DNA of 64,000 nt from Meloidogyne chitwoodi (lineage: Eukaryota > Nematoda > Chromadorea > Rhabditida > Meloidogynidae). The notes below the pieces were generated by a model, which was given only the letters and a program-made list of their open reading frames with translations, searched no databases and was not told the origin of the DNA. The translations under genes and the position numbers were made by a program. The stretch covers positions 1,488,001 to 1,552,000 of the forward strand of contig JACZZP010000002.1 in the NCBI GenBank assembly GCA_015183035.1. The letters are read 5' to 3'. Shown piece after piece: positions 51,468 to 63,107 of this stretch. Every line of letters begins with the position of its first letter. The first letter of the stretch is position 1.

Positions 51468-54400
51468 ATGTCTGAAATTAGGCAAAGACGAACAAATAAA
51501 CACATTACATCAAATGAATTAAAAGGGCAAATTATGGCCAGTCAATTACCGCAAAATTGTCGTACTAAAATATTTTTACTATTATCAATATTATTTTCTG
51601 TAATTCTCTTTATTTATATTCGAAATTCGTTTTTTATTTCAACAAATAGTTTACAAAAGTCTGAGCTTCCAAGAAGTGAAATTGAAGACATTTATAAGGA
51701 AGTAGGTATTATAAGAATATAAAGTTTTTTACCTTCAGACAAATTGGGGAACTCTTCGTCCTCATCTTTATTTTGGACTAAAAACGAAACAGATACTTTC
51801 ACCTTTATTTGGTTTATTATGGTATAAACAACCTAGCGAACATTATATTCATAACTTACCTTTGCGACACTGGTGCGATCATGGTAGTAAAAGTTTAATA
51901 ATTTATATAAAAGTGTAGGAGCTACTATTTTATTTATATACGAAACTAAGATCAGTCTTCTGTTCAATTCCGGGTTTGTTGTTAGATACAGACTTCGTAA
52001 ATCAAAAAAACTATAAGGGGACCAAGCTTATTTTAGATTTACGAGCTTTCTTCCCATATATCTACGCGTGATACACAGCTGCACAAAAAGTTTTTTCAAT
52101 GTGTTTCAATCGTATGAGCTCTTTCGATTGACATATATTGTTCTGATTTGGAGCTGTGCTAAATTTTTCAAAAATTTAATTTCATAAAAATTAGATTAAA
52201 GTTTTTAGGTGATTCTGTCACATATGGTTGGGAAGCGCATGATGGACGTACATTTGGACGGCAAAAAATTATTGACCACAATTTATCTTTTTTTATTGAC
52301 TGGATTTCTAAAGGCCAAAGGTCATGGTCAGTACGGATGTTTGGACAAACTAAACAAAATTCAAGTTATTCTTTTCTTCCCTATTTAGCTCTTCAGGTTT
52401 TTGCATATAATTACATGGAAAATGAATTTTTTCTAATATTTTTCAGAAAAATTCTAGTATTAATACCAGTGAGATTGAACAAGGATTTCTAACTCCTTTG
52501 AATATTCTTGATGATGGGGGACTTTATTATAAATTTATAAAAGGCCAATCAATCACTATAGGTCAATTTGATATTAAAATTCGCTTTTCAAGCCCAATGA
52601 ATGCTGACATGTTTTCCAATGTTGCTTACAAACTTTATCCTCATTTTGGAATGGTTCATCTGAAAGATGTAATTCTCGGCTCTTTTGCACGTCCAATCAA
52701 CGAGCTGAACCTAATTTTGCACAAAAATGAACAATTTGCCTCAATAAGTTCATCTTCAGGCGATGTTGACTTTAGCGTTGTTCAACTCACAGTTTCTGGT
52801 ATTTTGTATATACTTTATTTTAGATCCTATAATTATTTCTTAATTTTATCTAATTTAGTTATCCTGTTAATTAACTAGATATCTTGTTTCCGGCATTTTG
52901 TTTGTTTTTTTTGTTCACGGTCAACCGCAATTTCTAAAATTTTTGCCTGTTTTTTAGTTAATCATATAGTTTTTGTTCCACTCGAAGCGATTTGATTTTG
53001 CTTTACTAATAGTTAATTATCAAAAATATACCTATAATTAACACTAGGACTAAACAACCAGAAAAAAGATCTAGACTCCATCTAAAGAAAATAACAGTTA
53101 AATTTAGGTGATTTTGACTTTATTATTGAATTTAATGCTAAAAATGATGAGAATTTAGTCGAAGATTTCAAAAAAGTATTTGAAAATAAATTTGAAGAAT
53201 TTGACAAACGTTTTGATGAAGTCTTTCAAATAATTGATCCTAAAATCATAGGAATAATTGAAGAAAACAAAAATAATGAAAACGATAAAAATTATCGAAA
53301 AATGGCAAAAAGAGCTCTAGCTAGTTTATTAGGTATATAATGTTCTAAGTAAAAAGAATATCTTATTAAAAGGTGGTATTGGTGTTTGGCATGGTCATTC
53401 TCTTGTCCGAACTCCAGATAATATAAATCAAGATGCACGTCCCTATGGGCCTTTATCTCTATTTTCAGCTGTTCCTTCTCGACCGTTTTTTCCTCGTGGA
53501 TTTCTTTGGGATGAAGGTTTTCATAATCTTTTAATATGGAAGTTTGATCCTCTTTTGAGTCTACAGGTTTATTTTTATAATTTTTTTGTTCTTTTAATTT
53601 AACAGATAATTGCCTCTTGGCTTGATACAATGAATGTGGATGGCTGGATTCCACGTGAGTTGGTTTTGGATGACGAAGCGCGAGCAAGAATACCTCCTGA
53701 GTTTTTGGTACAAACACCAGAAGTAGCTAACCCACCAGTATTTTTTTACCTCTTGGATAAATTTGTGAGGAATACTGAAGTCTGTTTTTTGAATTCAAAA
53801 GAATTAAATTATTAAAAAATTTTAAGTTATTCAAACAGTATCAAATAAGAATTAAAGCTCTTTATCCTCGTTTAAAACAATGGTATATTTGGCTTCGAGA
53901 TTCACAGCGTGGTCCAGTATTTGGAACTATGCAATGGCAGGTGTCTTTTTAATTTATTCCAGTAAATTATATTATTTTTTTGTCAGGGTCGTAACAGAAC
54001 CACAAATCTGGAAATGAATCCTATGACTTTACCAAGTGGTTTGGACGATTTTCCACGAGCGTCAAATCCTTCTCCTGATGAGTATCATCTTGATTTGCGT
54101 TGTTGGATGGCTCTTAGTTCGAAAATACTTAGACAAATGGCTGAGTCACTTGGAGATTCAGATTGGGTTCCAACTGTGGAGGAAGATATTAAAGAATTTG
54201 GAGATATTAAAACTCTTGATAAACTTCATTGGAATGAGAAAAAACAGCAATATTCTGATTTTGGTTTACATAGTTATAAAGTTAAAATGGTTTTTATTTT
54301 AATTTTATTAAAAAAAATTTTTTGTTTTTTTTATATTTTTAGTTTCCTAATAAACGTAATGGACAAGAAATTCAGTTACAACGAAAAATACTTGAAGAAC

Positions 54401-54983
54401 CAAGCCTTCGTTTTGTTGATGATGTTTTTGGTTATGTTAATTTATTTCCTTTACTTCTTAAACTTTTGCCTTCTAATAATCAAAAATTGGGAATAATTTT
54501 GCTCTCATTAAATAAAACTGAGGTTTATTAAATATAAACTTTATTAAATTTATTTATTTTTTTAGGATTTGTGGACAGATTTTGGCCTTCGATCTCTTTC
54601 TAAAAAATCTTCTTATTATATGCTTAAAAATACAGAATATAATGTACCTTATTGGAGAGCGCCTATTTGGATAAATGTGACTTTTCTCTTTTTTTTTAAT
54701 TTTTATATTATTTAAAACAAAATTTTATAAAAAACAGATGAATTATTTGGCTTTGGATGCCCTCAATTATTATTCTAAATCAGATGGTTTATATTCTCAT
54801 TTGGCAGAAGAACTTTATAGCCAACTTCGCTCAAATTTAGTACAAAATATTGCAACCCAATATTCAAAAACGGGTTTTTTCTGGGAAAATTATAATGATA
54901 CAAATGGTGAAGGGCTTGGAACACATCCTTTTACGGGTTGGACAACTTTAGTTGTAAATATTTTAGCAAACACATATGATTAA
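51468..54983 (+). CDS. MOGS: Mannosyl-oligosaccharide glucosidase (glucosidase I, GH63)
   Basis: ER type II membrane enzyme that removes the outermost glucose from Glc3Man9GlcNAc2 on new N-glycoproteins. The N-terminal tail [12 protein letters not shown] precedes the signal anchor [17 protein letters not shown] (51565-51615). Then come [51 protein letters not shown], and [35 protein letters not shown] (53440-53550; the LWDEGFH segment is diagnostic). Next are [47 protein letters not shown] (54045-54110), [34 protein letters not shown], and a C-terminal [26 protein letters not shown]. The residues of the (alpha/alpha)6 catalytic domain look intact. About 12 introns. The intron after the WCDHG exon (about 51893-52208) is enlarged and holds a GGGGACCAAGC block. 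Confidence 0.95.
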
Positions 54984-56126
54984 ATTTAGAAAAACTTTTG
55001 TTAATTTTAGAATATATACATATCAATTTATAAATATTAAATGTTTTAATAAATAAAATTTTATAAATATATTTATTAATAGAGTGCCTTTTTGTTTTTT
55101 ATTGATTAAAATTAAATATAAAAATTTAATTTGTCTTTAACAGAACATTTTGGAATTATTTGTATCTTTAAATTTATTTACTCCATAAATCTATAGAAAA
55201 GCTGGGAAAATTTTAGAAATTTCTGTAAAGGGTGTATTTTTATTTAAAGTGAAACTTTGCAAAAAAATAAAATTAAATTTCTTTCGGTCCTAATTTTAAA
55301 CTTTCCATAATTCACCAATCCCAAATCCGGTTGTTTCAACTCAATTGCGCAGCCATACTTTCCTTCTTTAATTCCCTTTCTATATTTTTCAATAAAATAT
55401 ATTTTTGTTGTCCCAATACAAGTGAAGGAAATTAAAAAGAGAAAATAACAATGTTTGACTGCAATTGAAAATAAAGTTAAAGGGTCCAATTCTTGTTTAA
55501 ATCTGTGGATTTAATAACAAGAATTTTTATAAATTTATTAAATTAAAATTTTAAATCCTTTTTAATAATGCCTTTTTTTAAAAACAATTTTATGATTGTT
55601 AATATTTTAATAAATAAATAATATATAAATAATGACCTAAATTTGAGTGTCCATTAAATAAATAAAATAATAAATGTAAATTCTTTTAATTTAAAAAAAG
55701 ATATACAAATTTTTAGTACAATTAAATGACCTCAATTACAGATAGAAAAATTAGATTAATTTTTGCATATTTTAACAAAATTTACATTTTTTAAATCAAA
55801 TTATTATAAATTCTCAATAAAAAATTTTAATAAAAATATTTTTTTATTTTCTCATTTTCTTACAACTTTTTTTTTCATTTAAAAATTAAGAATATTTATT
55901 TACAATAAAAGTTTTTAATATTTATTTATTTAAGCATTTTTTTATCTTTTATTTTTTAATTGTTGTTTTTTTTCTTTTATTATTTTTGTTAACCTAATGA
56001 ATAGAAAAATTTATATTATTTATTAATATAATAAAAATTTAATAAAAAAGAAAAGTTTTTTGTTGATATTTATTGGCATTCAACAACCTCTTAAAAAAAG
56101 GCTAAATAAATTCATCAGTAAAAGAT
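54984..56126. other. AT-rich intergenic region with one weak coding-like segment
   Basis: Apart from the possible minus-strand exon at 55244-55489, this stretch shows only A/T runs. No transposon end or RNA gene was recognised. Confidence 0.35.
55244..55489 (-). CDS. Possible terminal exon of an unknown small gene
   Basis: The frame contains a hydrophobic stretch (HCYFLFLISFTCIG) followed by EKYRKGIKEGKYGCAIELKQPDLGLVNYGKFKIRTERN and a stop. The second half has a mixed composition unusual for chance frames in this AT-rich region. The first codon is TTG, so a true start would need an upstream exon, which was not found. No family was recognised. It may be a real last exon or a chance frame. 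Confidence 0.25.
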   Translation of the reverse strand: MDPLTLFSIAVKHCYFLFLISFTCIGTTKIYFIEKYRKGIKEGKYGCAIELKQPDLGLVNYGKFKIRTERNLILFFCKVSL

Positions 56127-56821
56127 ATGAATTATAATATTATTCAAAATAAATCATCAATTCGACATAAAAATTTATTTTTTTCTCAATTTTTTTCAAT
56201 GTTTAATTTGTGTTGTTCACCTTTATGTTTATTAACAATTTTGGTTGGACTTACTGCTTGTTGTATTTGTTAGCTTTTATTTAAAAAATAAAATAATTTA
56301 TAAATTCATTTAAAAATATATTTTAAAATTTTAATTAAAATTTGAATTAAAAATTAATTAATATTATATAAAATATTAAACAAAACACTCTAATATATTT
56401 CTTTCAAAAAAATTTTAATAAAATTTTACATTTTTCATAGAACATTTAAATTAAAATTAATATTTAAGCACTTCCACAAATTCAATATGTAAATAATAAA
56501 CCATATCATTTAATGCAACAAACAGAATGTAAAGGCGGTAAAATTTATGAAATTAACGATGTTCAGGTTAAAAATATTAAATTTAAAATATTTATTTTTT
56601 ATTAAAATAAATATAATAATAGGATATAGATGAATGTAAAGCTGCTTGTTTACATAAAAATTGTCAAGCAGTTAATTTATATCAAATTGGAGAATTTCAA
56701 TTTAAATGTGAAATAATGGGTTATAATATTAATTAATTAATTAAAAAATATTTAATTTTAAGCATATGTTAGAGAATATTATCCAGCACAAGGAGCTGCT
56801 TGTTATATTTCTTATCTTTAA
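56127..56821 (+). CDS. Small secreted or membrane-anchored Cys-rich protein, PAN-like
   Basis: Four exons. The first gives MNYNIIQNKSSIRHKN then a hydrophobic segment (LCCSPLCLLTILVGLTACCI), a signal anchor or late signal peptide. After the intron come LPQIQYVNNKPYHLMQQTECKGGKIYEINDVQ, then DIDECKAACLHKNCQAVNLYQIGEFQFKCEIM, then YVREYYPAQGAACYISYL and a stop. Five or six Cys with the spacing C-x~14-C-x3-C-x4-C-x~14-C, and aromatic residues between, resemble PAN/apple domains; this is a pattern resemblance only. About 140 residues. Intron phases join without frameshift, which supports a real gene. No partner is suggested by context. Confidence 0.6.
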
Positions 56822-57125
56822 AAATGATATTTATAAAATATATTATAATTAATTTTCAATAAAATTTTAATAAACTTTAAAAATTTATTAATTTAATTCG
56901 TTTACAAATAAAAATTAAATTTAGGTAACAAAAATTAATTAAATGGGTACAAAATAACCTAAAATGAAATATGTCTATTAAATAAAATTTATTTTTTTTA
57001 CTTTTTTTCCACTTATTTCACAACCATTTTATTTTATTGATCACACCTATTACATAAATTGAGGAAATAAAATATTTAAGAAAGAAAAAATAGTCAAATA
57101 ATTCTCTTTTTTATTTATATATTTT
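56822..57125. other. Convergent intergenic space
   Basis: AT-rich 3' flanks of the PAN-like gene (+) and the V-ATPase E gene (-). Nothing else is recognised. Confidence 0.3.
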
Positions 57126-58284
57126 CTAATCAAAGAATTTTCTGTTTGGATTTGGTCCAAATAATGCAGTCCGAATATGTGGAACAATTTGGTCAGCAAT
57201 CAAATCCAATCTAGATTCCAATGTTGAAGAAACACTAAAAAATAATTTTAAATTAATATTTAAAAAAGTATTAATTTTTATATGAAAAAAAATAAAAATA
57301 CCCTAAAAAAGAGAAAGAAATATAAAAAAAAAAGAAAATATTATCAAAAATTACCGTATTTTGCCATTTTTAGCCAACAATTCCACACCTCCAGCAGTTT
57401 CCATAGATAAATACTGATCATTGTCAATGATTACCTAAATTAGCAAAAATAAATATATTTAATAATCAAAAATACTAACCTGAGTAGTATCGCCCCATGT
57501 TTTCTGCAATTCGTCAATACATTCAGGTAGCAATTGCTCAACCAATTCCACATCACTTTTGCGGCAATGTATTACTACTTGCTTCTCTAACAATTGAAAA
57601 AGGCCCTTAAAATGAAAAAACTTGGATATTGTTTAGTAATGATATTTTTAGTTTTTGTATATTTTTTAATAGATCGGTTTTGAGACCCACGGTTTTTGGT
57701 AAAATACTGAATGTAACAATCCTGTTTAACATACTCTATAAATTCTAAAAACAAAATAATTGGAAAAACAATAAATTCTAAAATAGATAACTATATTTTG
57801 CTCAAAGATGCGAATAAAAAAACAAAAAAAACCTGCAAAATTAGTCCTTTTAAAATAGGTGGATAACGATTTCGATCAGCAGAAATCTTCGAAAGATTAG
57901 AACGTGCTTCATTTAAAACACTCTTAACATGTTCATCTCGAGCTTTTAAACATTGAAGCCGTCCTTGGTTTTGCATATTTGAACGCTAAATAATTAAATT
58001 TGAAAAATTTAATTATTTAAGGAAAACTTGAATTTTTCGCTGAAGTTCAACTTGTTTTTCTTTTTTTTCATAATATTCCATTATTTTTTGTCGTTGCTGT
58101 TGAACTAAGCGACCCTTTAAAAATTTTTATTAATAAAATATTAAAAAAATATTTCAACCTTTTCCATATTAAATTCTTCTTCAGCTTTAGCATCAATTTC
58201 CTCAGCTTTTTCATTAGCTTCTTGTTCAATAAATGCCATCATGTGGCGTAATTGTTTTTGAACATCATTATCAGAAATACCCAT
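57126..58284 (-). CDS. vha-8: V-type proton ATPase subunit E
   Basis: Peripheral stalk subunit of the V1 sector, linking the catalytic head to the membrane sector. The start gives [46 protein letters not shown], the canonical beginning. Then come [44 protein letters not shown] (58000-58120) and [12 protein letters not shown]. The C-terminal half has [29 protein letters not shown] and [31 protein letters not shown] at the end (57126-57230). Length is the family's (about 225 residues). Five or six introns. One intron near 57600-57835 is longer than average and holds no recognised element. Confidence 0.95.
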
Positions 58285-59172
58285 ATTTTATTTATTTAAG
58301 GTTATACCTATATTTATTTATTTAGTTAATAAAATAATATCTAAAAAATAAGTTATTTTAAAATTATATAACAAATTAATTAATATTTAAAAAAATAATA
58401 ATAATCTAAACATTCTAGCAAATTTTTTATTAAAAAATTGACCAAAAAGTATATACTCTTCTTTTACTAAAGATCATTTTATAAAAGCAAATTTTCGTTT
58501 CAATAAAAATTTAAAAATAAAATTAAAATCTGATTGTAAATAATCTCAAAAAAACATTTTTTGTTTAATTTAATTAACTAATAATTGAAAACAAATGGAA
58601 TAAGCTATATAATTATTTTTTAAATTATATTTAATTTTGTATTACTTTTATGGCTTAAAATTGTAAAAAGGATATATTCTCTCTTTTTAACAAAAAAATA
58701 AAATAAGATTTTTTTATATAAAAATAATACCTATATGTACATATTTAGTGCCGATTTTCTTTTTCACTTTTTTAAGGCAAAAAGTATATTTTAATGCATA
58801 TGCGCGTTTTAGAAACAACTTTGCCTTAGTGTCACATTAATAGCCTTCACGTTGATGCCCGTGGCAGTAGTTTGTGTATAACTAACTGCTGAAGCAATAG
58901 GCAAATCTCCTTCACACCTCTTTTTTAAAATATAATCCAACAAATGTTCGCTTGGATGCCCTCTAGTTGAAGAGGTATATATAAACAAGTGAATGATTAT
59001 ACTAATATAATAAATACACACATCTATATTAAATACTTTTAATTATTAATAAAATTAATAAAGAAAATTTAAAGAATAAAAAGAAAACCAAATTTTAATT
59101 AAAAAAAATATATACCTATATTAAAAACTTTAAATACAAAACAACTTGAAAATTATCAACTTATTTTTTATT
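58285..59172. other. Intergenic region between divergent genes
   Basis: AT-rich. The only coding-like segment is on the minus strand at 58809-58975, annotated separately. The promoters of V-ATPase E (-) and of the gene starting at 59173 (+) should both lie here. Confidence 0.35.
58809..58975 (-). CDS. Possible unassigned exon
   Basis: The frame reads SSTRGHPSEHLLDYILKKRC, then EGDLPIASAVSYTQTTATGI and NVKAINVTLRQSCF with a stop. Its composition is less AT-driven than its surroundings, and an AG lies near its upper edge. No further exon or family was recognised; it could be a relic. Low certainty. Confidence 0.22.
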
Positions 59173-59592
59173 ATGAATGAAAATTTAAACTATGATGACG
59201 GAATATATAACGAATATAAAATAAAAGGCAAATAAAAATTTTAATATTATTTTAAATAATTATTATAATTTATTAAATAATTTTTAGGTAATACCACAAA
59301 TAATGTCAGCAATAATAATAATAATTCACCACATCTTTGTAATACAGAGCCATTTATAAAAAAAGATTTATCAAATAACAGTGAACGATTTTCAATTAGA
59401 AAAAAACTGTCAGAAACATTATTTTCCTTTAAAAGGCCTCCTACACATACACTTTCTTCAAGTTTAATTGAATTGGCGCCTTCTTCTTCTATATCAATTG
59501 TACATAATGCCACAAATTCAATTTTGGATAAATTTTCATCTAAAAAACTTCTCAATAATAAATGTTCTTCGAGCAATGAATCTCTTAAGTAA
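59173..59592 (+). CDS. Short Ser/Asn-rich protein, function unknown
   Basis: Two exons: MNENLNYDDGIYNEYKIK, then GNTTNNVSNNNNNSPHLCNTEPFIKK, RFSIRKKLSETLFSFKRPPTHTL, APSSSISIVHNATNSILDKFSSKKLL and SSSNESLK with a stop. The only intron consistent with both frames starts GC rather than GT (after ATAAAAG, with a TTTTTAG acceptor). The basic/hydrophobic RFSIRKKLSETLFSF piece could be an amphipathic helix. No family recognised. It may be an alternative start of the next gene, but an in-frame stop separates them here. Confidence 0.4.
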
Positions 59593-59753
59593 AATTTTAA
59601 ATCTATATTTTCTCAATAAATAAAACGTAAAACCTTTAATATATTATTGACATTTTGTCAAAATGTTCATTTTTTTCAATTAATTTTTTTGTTTAGTTTG
59701 TTTATTTTTTGTTTAATTATTTTTATTTTATTTGGTTTTTAAAGTTTGTTTAG

Positions 59754-62700
59754 ATGTTAAAAAAGCAACAAATTAATTCAAGAATTGTTCGATTAAAAAA
59801 TTCATTTCAAATTAACAAAAAACGAGAAAGTTTTGGCATAATCAAAAGTGGGAAAGTTGTAAGAAAAAATTTATTGAGTTTGATTAGACTGCGTAAATCA
59901 AAAGCGAGAACAATGTAAGTTTTTTTTATTAAATATTTTTGTCAGTAATTTTGTTTTTATTTTAAAATTTTTGTATTATATTCTGGTTTGGTTTGTTTTA
60001 AAATATTTTTTGTCAATTTTTCTTGTCTTAGCTTATCCTTACTAATTTCTTTTATTTTTTTATCTTTTGTTTATTAAAATTTTTTTAAATTTACATTGAT
60101 TTATTTAAAAAAATTATTTTTCAAAAAACACTTTAAATTATTTTCATTTTTTTAAAACTTTTTTTTTAATAACTAAATATTAATAATTACTTAGTTGTTG
60201 TCAAGGAAACAAATCCTTTTTTTCTAATTATTGGCTTTAACAAAATTTAAAAATGAAACCTGTAGTATATATCATACATATATATGTTCGTTTTTTAAAT
60301 GAAAAGAAGGAATTTTATTTTTTAATAAAATATTAAAAAATATATGTAAATATAATCAATTATTTAATAACTTTTATATTTTTTAATTTTTGAATAATTC
60401 TTTTTTTCTGAATTAAATTAAATTATTTTTTTTAATATTATATTTTATTTTTTTTAATAAAAAATTTTTCTCCTCTTCATCCTCTTCCGCATCATTTCTC
60501 TTCAAAATATTCAACAAATTGATTTTATTTTTCCTTCATCCATTATACCTCTCTTAATGTGTATATTTTATTTGTCACTGTTTTTCTCTTCTCTGTATGT
60601 CCGATTTTTAACCTTGAGATTACTCCTAGCTCCACCATCCTCCTCTCTTCCACACCTCATTGTATATTCATCTTTTTTTATTCTTCCTCATTCTTTCAAT
60701 CCCACACCTGTCTTTTTTCTCTAGATTTTCTCAAAATGACCGATGGCCTATACAACCAAAATATTTTTTGACTTATTTTTTTAATTTAAATTATAACTTC
60801 TTTGAATTTTTTAGATATTAATTTTTTTAATAATTTTGTTAAATTTATATATAATCTTAAATCAGCTTTTTTGTCCTTATATTCTTCATTTTATTTATAA
60901 GTATTAATTATATTTTAAGAAATGAGAATTACAGTATTTTGTTATATCTGGACCTAAAATAATTAATATAAAAACCACAAGTGATGCAAACTGACCATTT
61001 GTTATCCTGTTGAGTAAAATTGTTTCCAGCTGCACACACATTGATTTTATTTGTGTTGAAGGAGAGAATGTCTGCTCCTTTTTTATCCTTTTTTAATTTC
61101 TATGCTTACATTCGATTTTTTACCTTTTCGATAACTGACCTCTATTTATAGATTAAATGGTGCGCCGACATTTGCGCCGCCAACATTTGCGCCGCGACAC
61201 TTGCGCCGCGATTTTTCGGCGCAACCTTTCGGGTCATTAACTTTAAAAACTTGGTGCCCCTTACGGTGCGCCTAAAAACCGCGGCGCAAGTGTCGCGGCG
61301 CAAATGTTGGCGGCGCAAAAGTCGCAGAACCGATTAAATGCAAAATAAATAATTTTTATAAAATTATAATATGTAGATATACTTATTGACATTTAAATTA
61401 TTCAGAAAATTATTTTATTTCTCAAATATATATTTAAATAATTTGTCAAAGGTTATTTTTATTTATTTTTTGCCAATGATGATAATTAGTGTTTATTTAT
61501 TACTTAACGATTCCCCATTTTTTATTCTTTTTTCACTTTTTAATACAATAACATATCCCTACGCACTTTTGCGGACTTTTTTTGCGGACAAATATATGTA
61601 CCTATAAATAGAAAATTTTAATAATAAAAAAGTACAGTCTATTATTTTATATTCATTAAATTTTATTTATTTTTAATTTAGTATTTTGTGTAGTCATTCT
61701 ATCATTTTATATTGATTTTTAATATTCTATTTAATTTATTGTTAAAATTTGGGGTTTGCCAAAAACTGAAAAAGATTCCATCGAATTCTTGTAAGATAGT
61801 GGTCTTCTACACAAAACTAGAGTTTGTCGCGATGGACATGAAATGAAACTATCCAAACAACGTCCAGTTTGGGAATGTAGGAGATGTCGTCAACAACAAG
61901 GTGTTCGCAGGGCAACTGGTAAGCAATACGAAACTTTCATTTGTGAACGTTTTTGAAAAAATATTCTTGCTTGAGGGAAATTTGGGCATTGGAGTGATTT
62001 TTTATTGTAATTGTTTCTACTTTATGTATAAATTTGTCCGCAAAAAAAGTCCGCAAAAGTGCGTAGGGATAATACGTAAGTACCAATTTTTGTTTGTTTG
62101 ATATTTTTGGCATAGATTAATTGTATTAATAATAAGAAGATTTTAGCATGCCTTATTAATAATAATTTTTTAAACAAATAAAAGCATTTCGACCAATAGG
62201 TTTTTTGTTGAGAGGAGAAAAGAAATAAATAAATTCACAGTGAAGGTCTTATCGGCCTCGTCCATTTAGTAGTCTGCCGTTTATTACACTATGTTTTGTA
62301 TATACATACATTCTTTTTTTCTTTTTCTTTCTCTTTTCATCATTTACACAACATCCCTATCTTTTTTTTCTTAATCGTTTTCCTTGTATATATTTTAGAT
62401 ATAAAAAGAAGAAAATGACCTAATTTTTACATCAATTCTGCTATTCACTTTTGAAGTACTAAACAAGTGTTTGGTATATACTCATTTAGTTAAAAGTAGA
62501 AATTCGGACAGAGTTCGGACACTAACTGACTAACTCTACTTTATATAATATATATTTATTTTACAATTTCTTCAAAGCTGCTTTATCTTGTATTCTCTCT
62601 CTCTCTCTCTTTTATTCTTTTAGGCCAATTTTATTTAAAGGGGAAAATAAATTGGCGTACGCCAAGTAAAATTGTGTGCTTTGCATATTGGCACTTTAGC

Positions 62701-63098
62701 ATATATACATTAGAGATGGAAAAATCAATTTACTTGAAAAAACTGAAAAGTTTTGACCAAGTTAATTATGTTTCTTTTTTATTTGAATTTATTTATTTTA
62801 AATTTTATTAATTTTTAAATTTTTTAGAGATATTCCCACATCGTTTCTGCTTAATTCCAAGCCGCCAACATCAAATTCATCTTCGGCTAATATTTTTGGC
62901 ACTTCTTTCACTGAAACTACTGTTCAATCAATAAAGTCTTTATCTCCTACAAAACAAAATCAATTCACAAATTTACAACAAAAAGATTACTCAAATTATT
63001 CAGGGATTTCTTCATCTTTTCAAAAATCATCAAATAACATTGAATGTCAACGAAACATTCCAAGAAATGCAATAACTGAACAAACACAACAAGATTCG
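59754..63098 (+). CDS. Unknown protein, basic N-terminus and Ser-rich part, incomplete
   Basis: Exon 59754-59914 starts MLKKQQINSRIVRLKNSFQI and is very basic (GKVVRKNLLSLIRLRKSKA). After a 2.9-kb intron, exon 62828-63098 continues in frame: DIPTSFLLNSKPPTSNSSSA, SFTETTVQSIKSLSPTKQNQ, SGISSSFQKSSNNIECQRNI and TEQTQQDS, ending at a GT donor at 63099. The rest would lie beyond 63530, possibly past the window. Ser/Thr-Pro sites and low complexity suggest a disordered, possibly phosphorylated protein. No domain recognised. The large intron contains two transposons, and the next intron holds another. Confidence 0.45.
59915..61157. other. First part of a long intron, T-rich
   Basis: T-rich sequence with a pyrimidine-rich patch (60470-60730) that gives open frames by composition. 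No domain, transposon end or RNA gene is recognised. Confidence 0.35.
61158..61331. mobile_element. 174-bp GC-rich palindromic MITE made of TTGCGCCGC words, perfect TSD
   Basis: Flanked by a perfect 8-bp duplication GATTAAAT (61150-61157 and 61332-61339). The ends are GGTGCGCCGACATTTGCGCC and the complement of GGCGCAAAAGTCGCAGAACC. The arms iterate TTGCGCCGC (ATTTGCGCCGCC, ATTTGCGCCGCG, ACTTGCGCCGCG) and their complements. It is much richer in GC than anything near it. It has no coding capacity. GGT ends with an 8-bp TSD are compatible with the [10 protein letters not shown] elements; hAT is also possible. Confidence 0.85.
61544..62084. mobile_element. [10 protein letters not shown] element (GGTACTT family), about 540 bp
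   Basis: The right end is GGTACTTACGTATTATCCC on the complement (62066-62084). Inverted arms share ATCCCTACGCACTTTTGCGG and GCGGACAAAT (61555-61598 and about 62030-62070). The outer left end is degenerate. Inside, on the plus strand (about 61760-61960), the frame reads TEKDSIEFL, a stop, then CRDGHEMKLSKQRPVWECRR and CRQQQGVRRATG: a zinc-ribbon N-terminus of an ISXO2/Merlin-type transposase with C-x2-C-like pairs, broken and without a catalytic domain. Same relic as in the element at 49059. Confidence 0.78.
62085..62827. other. Remainder of the long intron
   Basis: AT- and pyrimidine-rich, with a CTCTCTCT run near 62596 and two ATTCGGACA/GTTCGGACA words near 62502-62520. No gene is recognised. 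Confidence 0.35.
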
Positions 63099-63107
63099 GT
63101 ATTTTAT

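Noticed and set aside
59247..59576. Minus-strand frame of 109 codons
   Set aside because: Mirror of the plus-strand Ser/Asn-rich exon; no start context or splice support on the minus strand.
60559..60771. Plus-strand hydrophobic frame
   Set aside because: It arises from a pyrimidine-rich intron stretch (TCTTT, CCTCTTCC runs), which always gives Phe/Leu/Ser-rich frames.
61158..61331. GC-rich patch as a CpG-island promoter or bacterial insert
   Set aside because: It is a perfect TSD-flanked palindrome of one repeated word, which explains the composition better.
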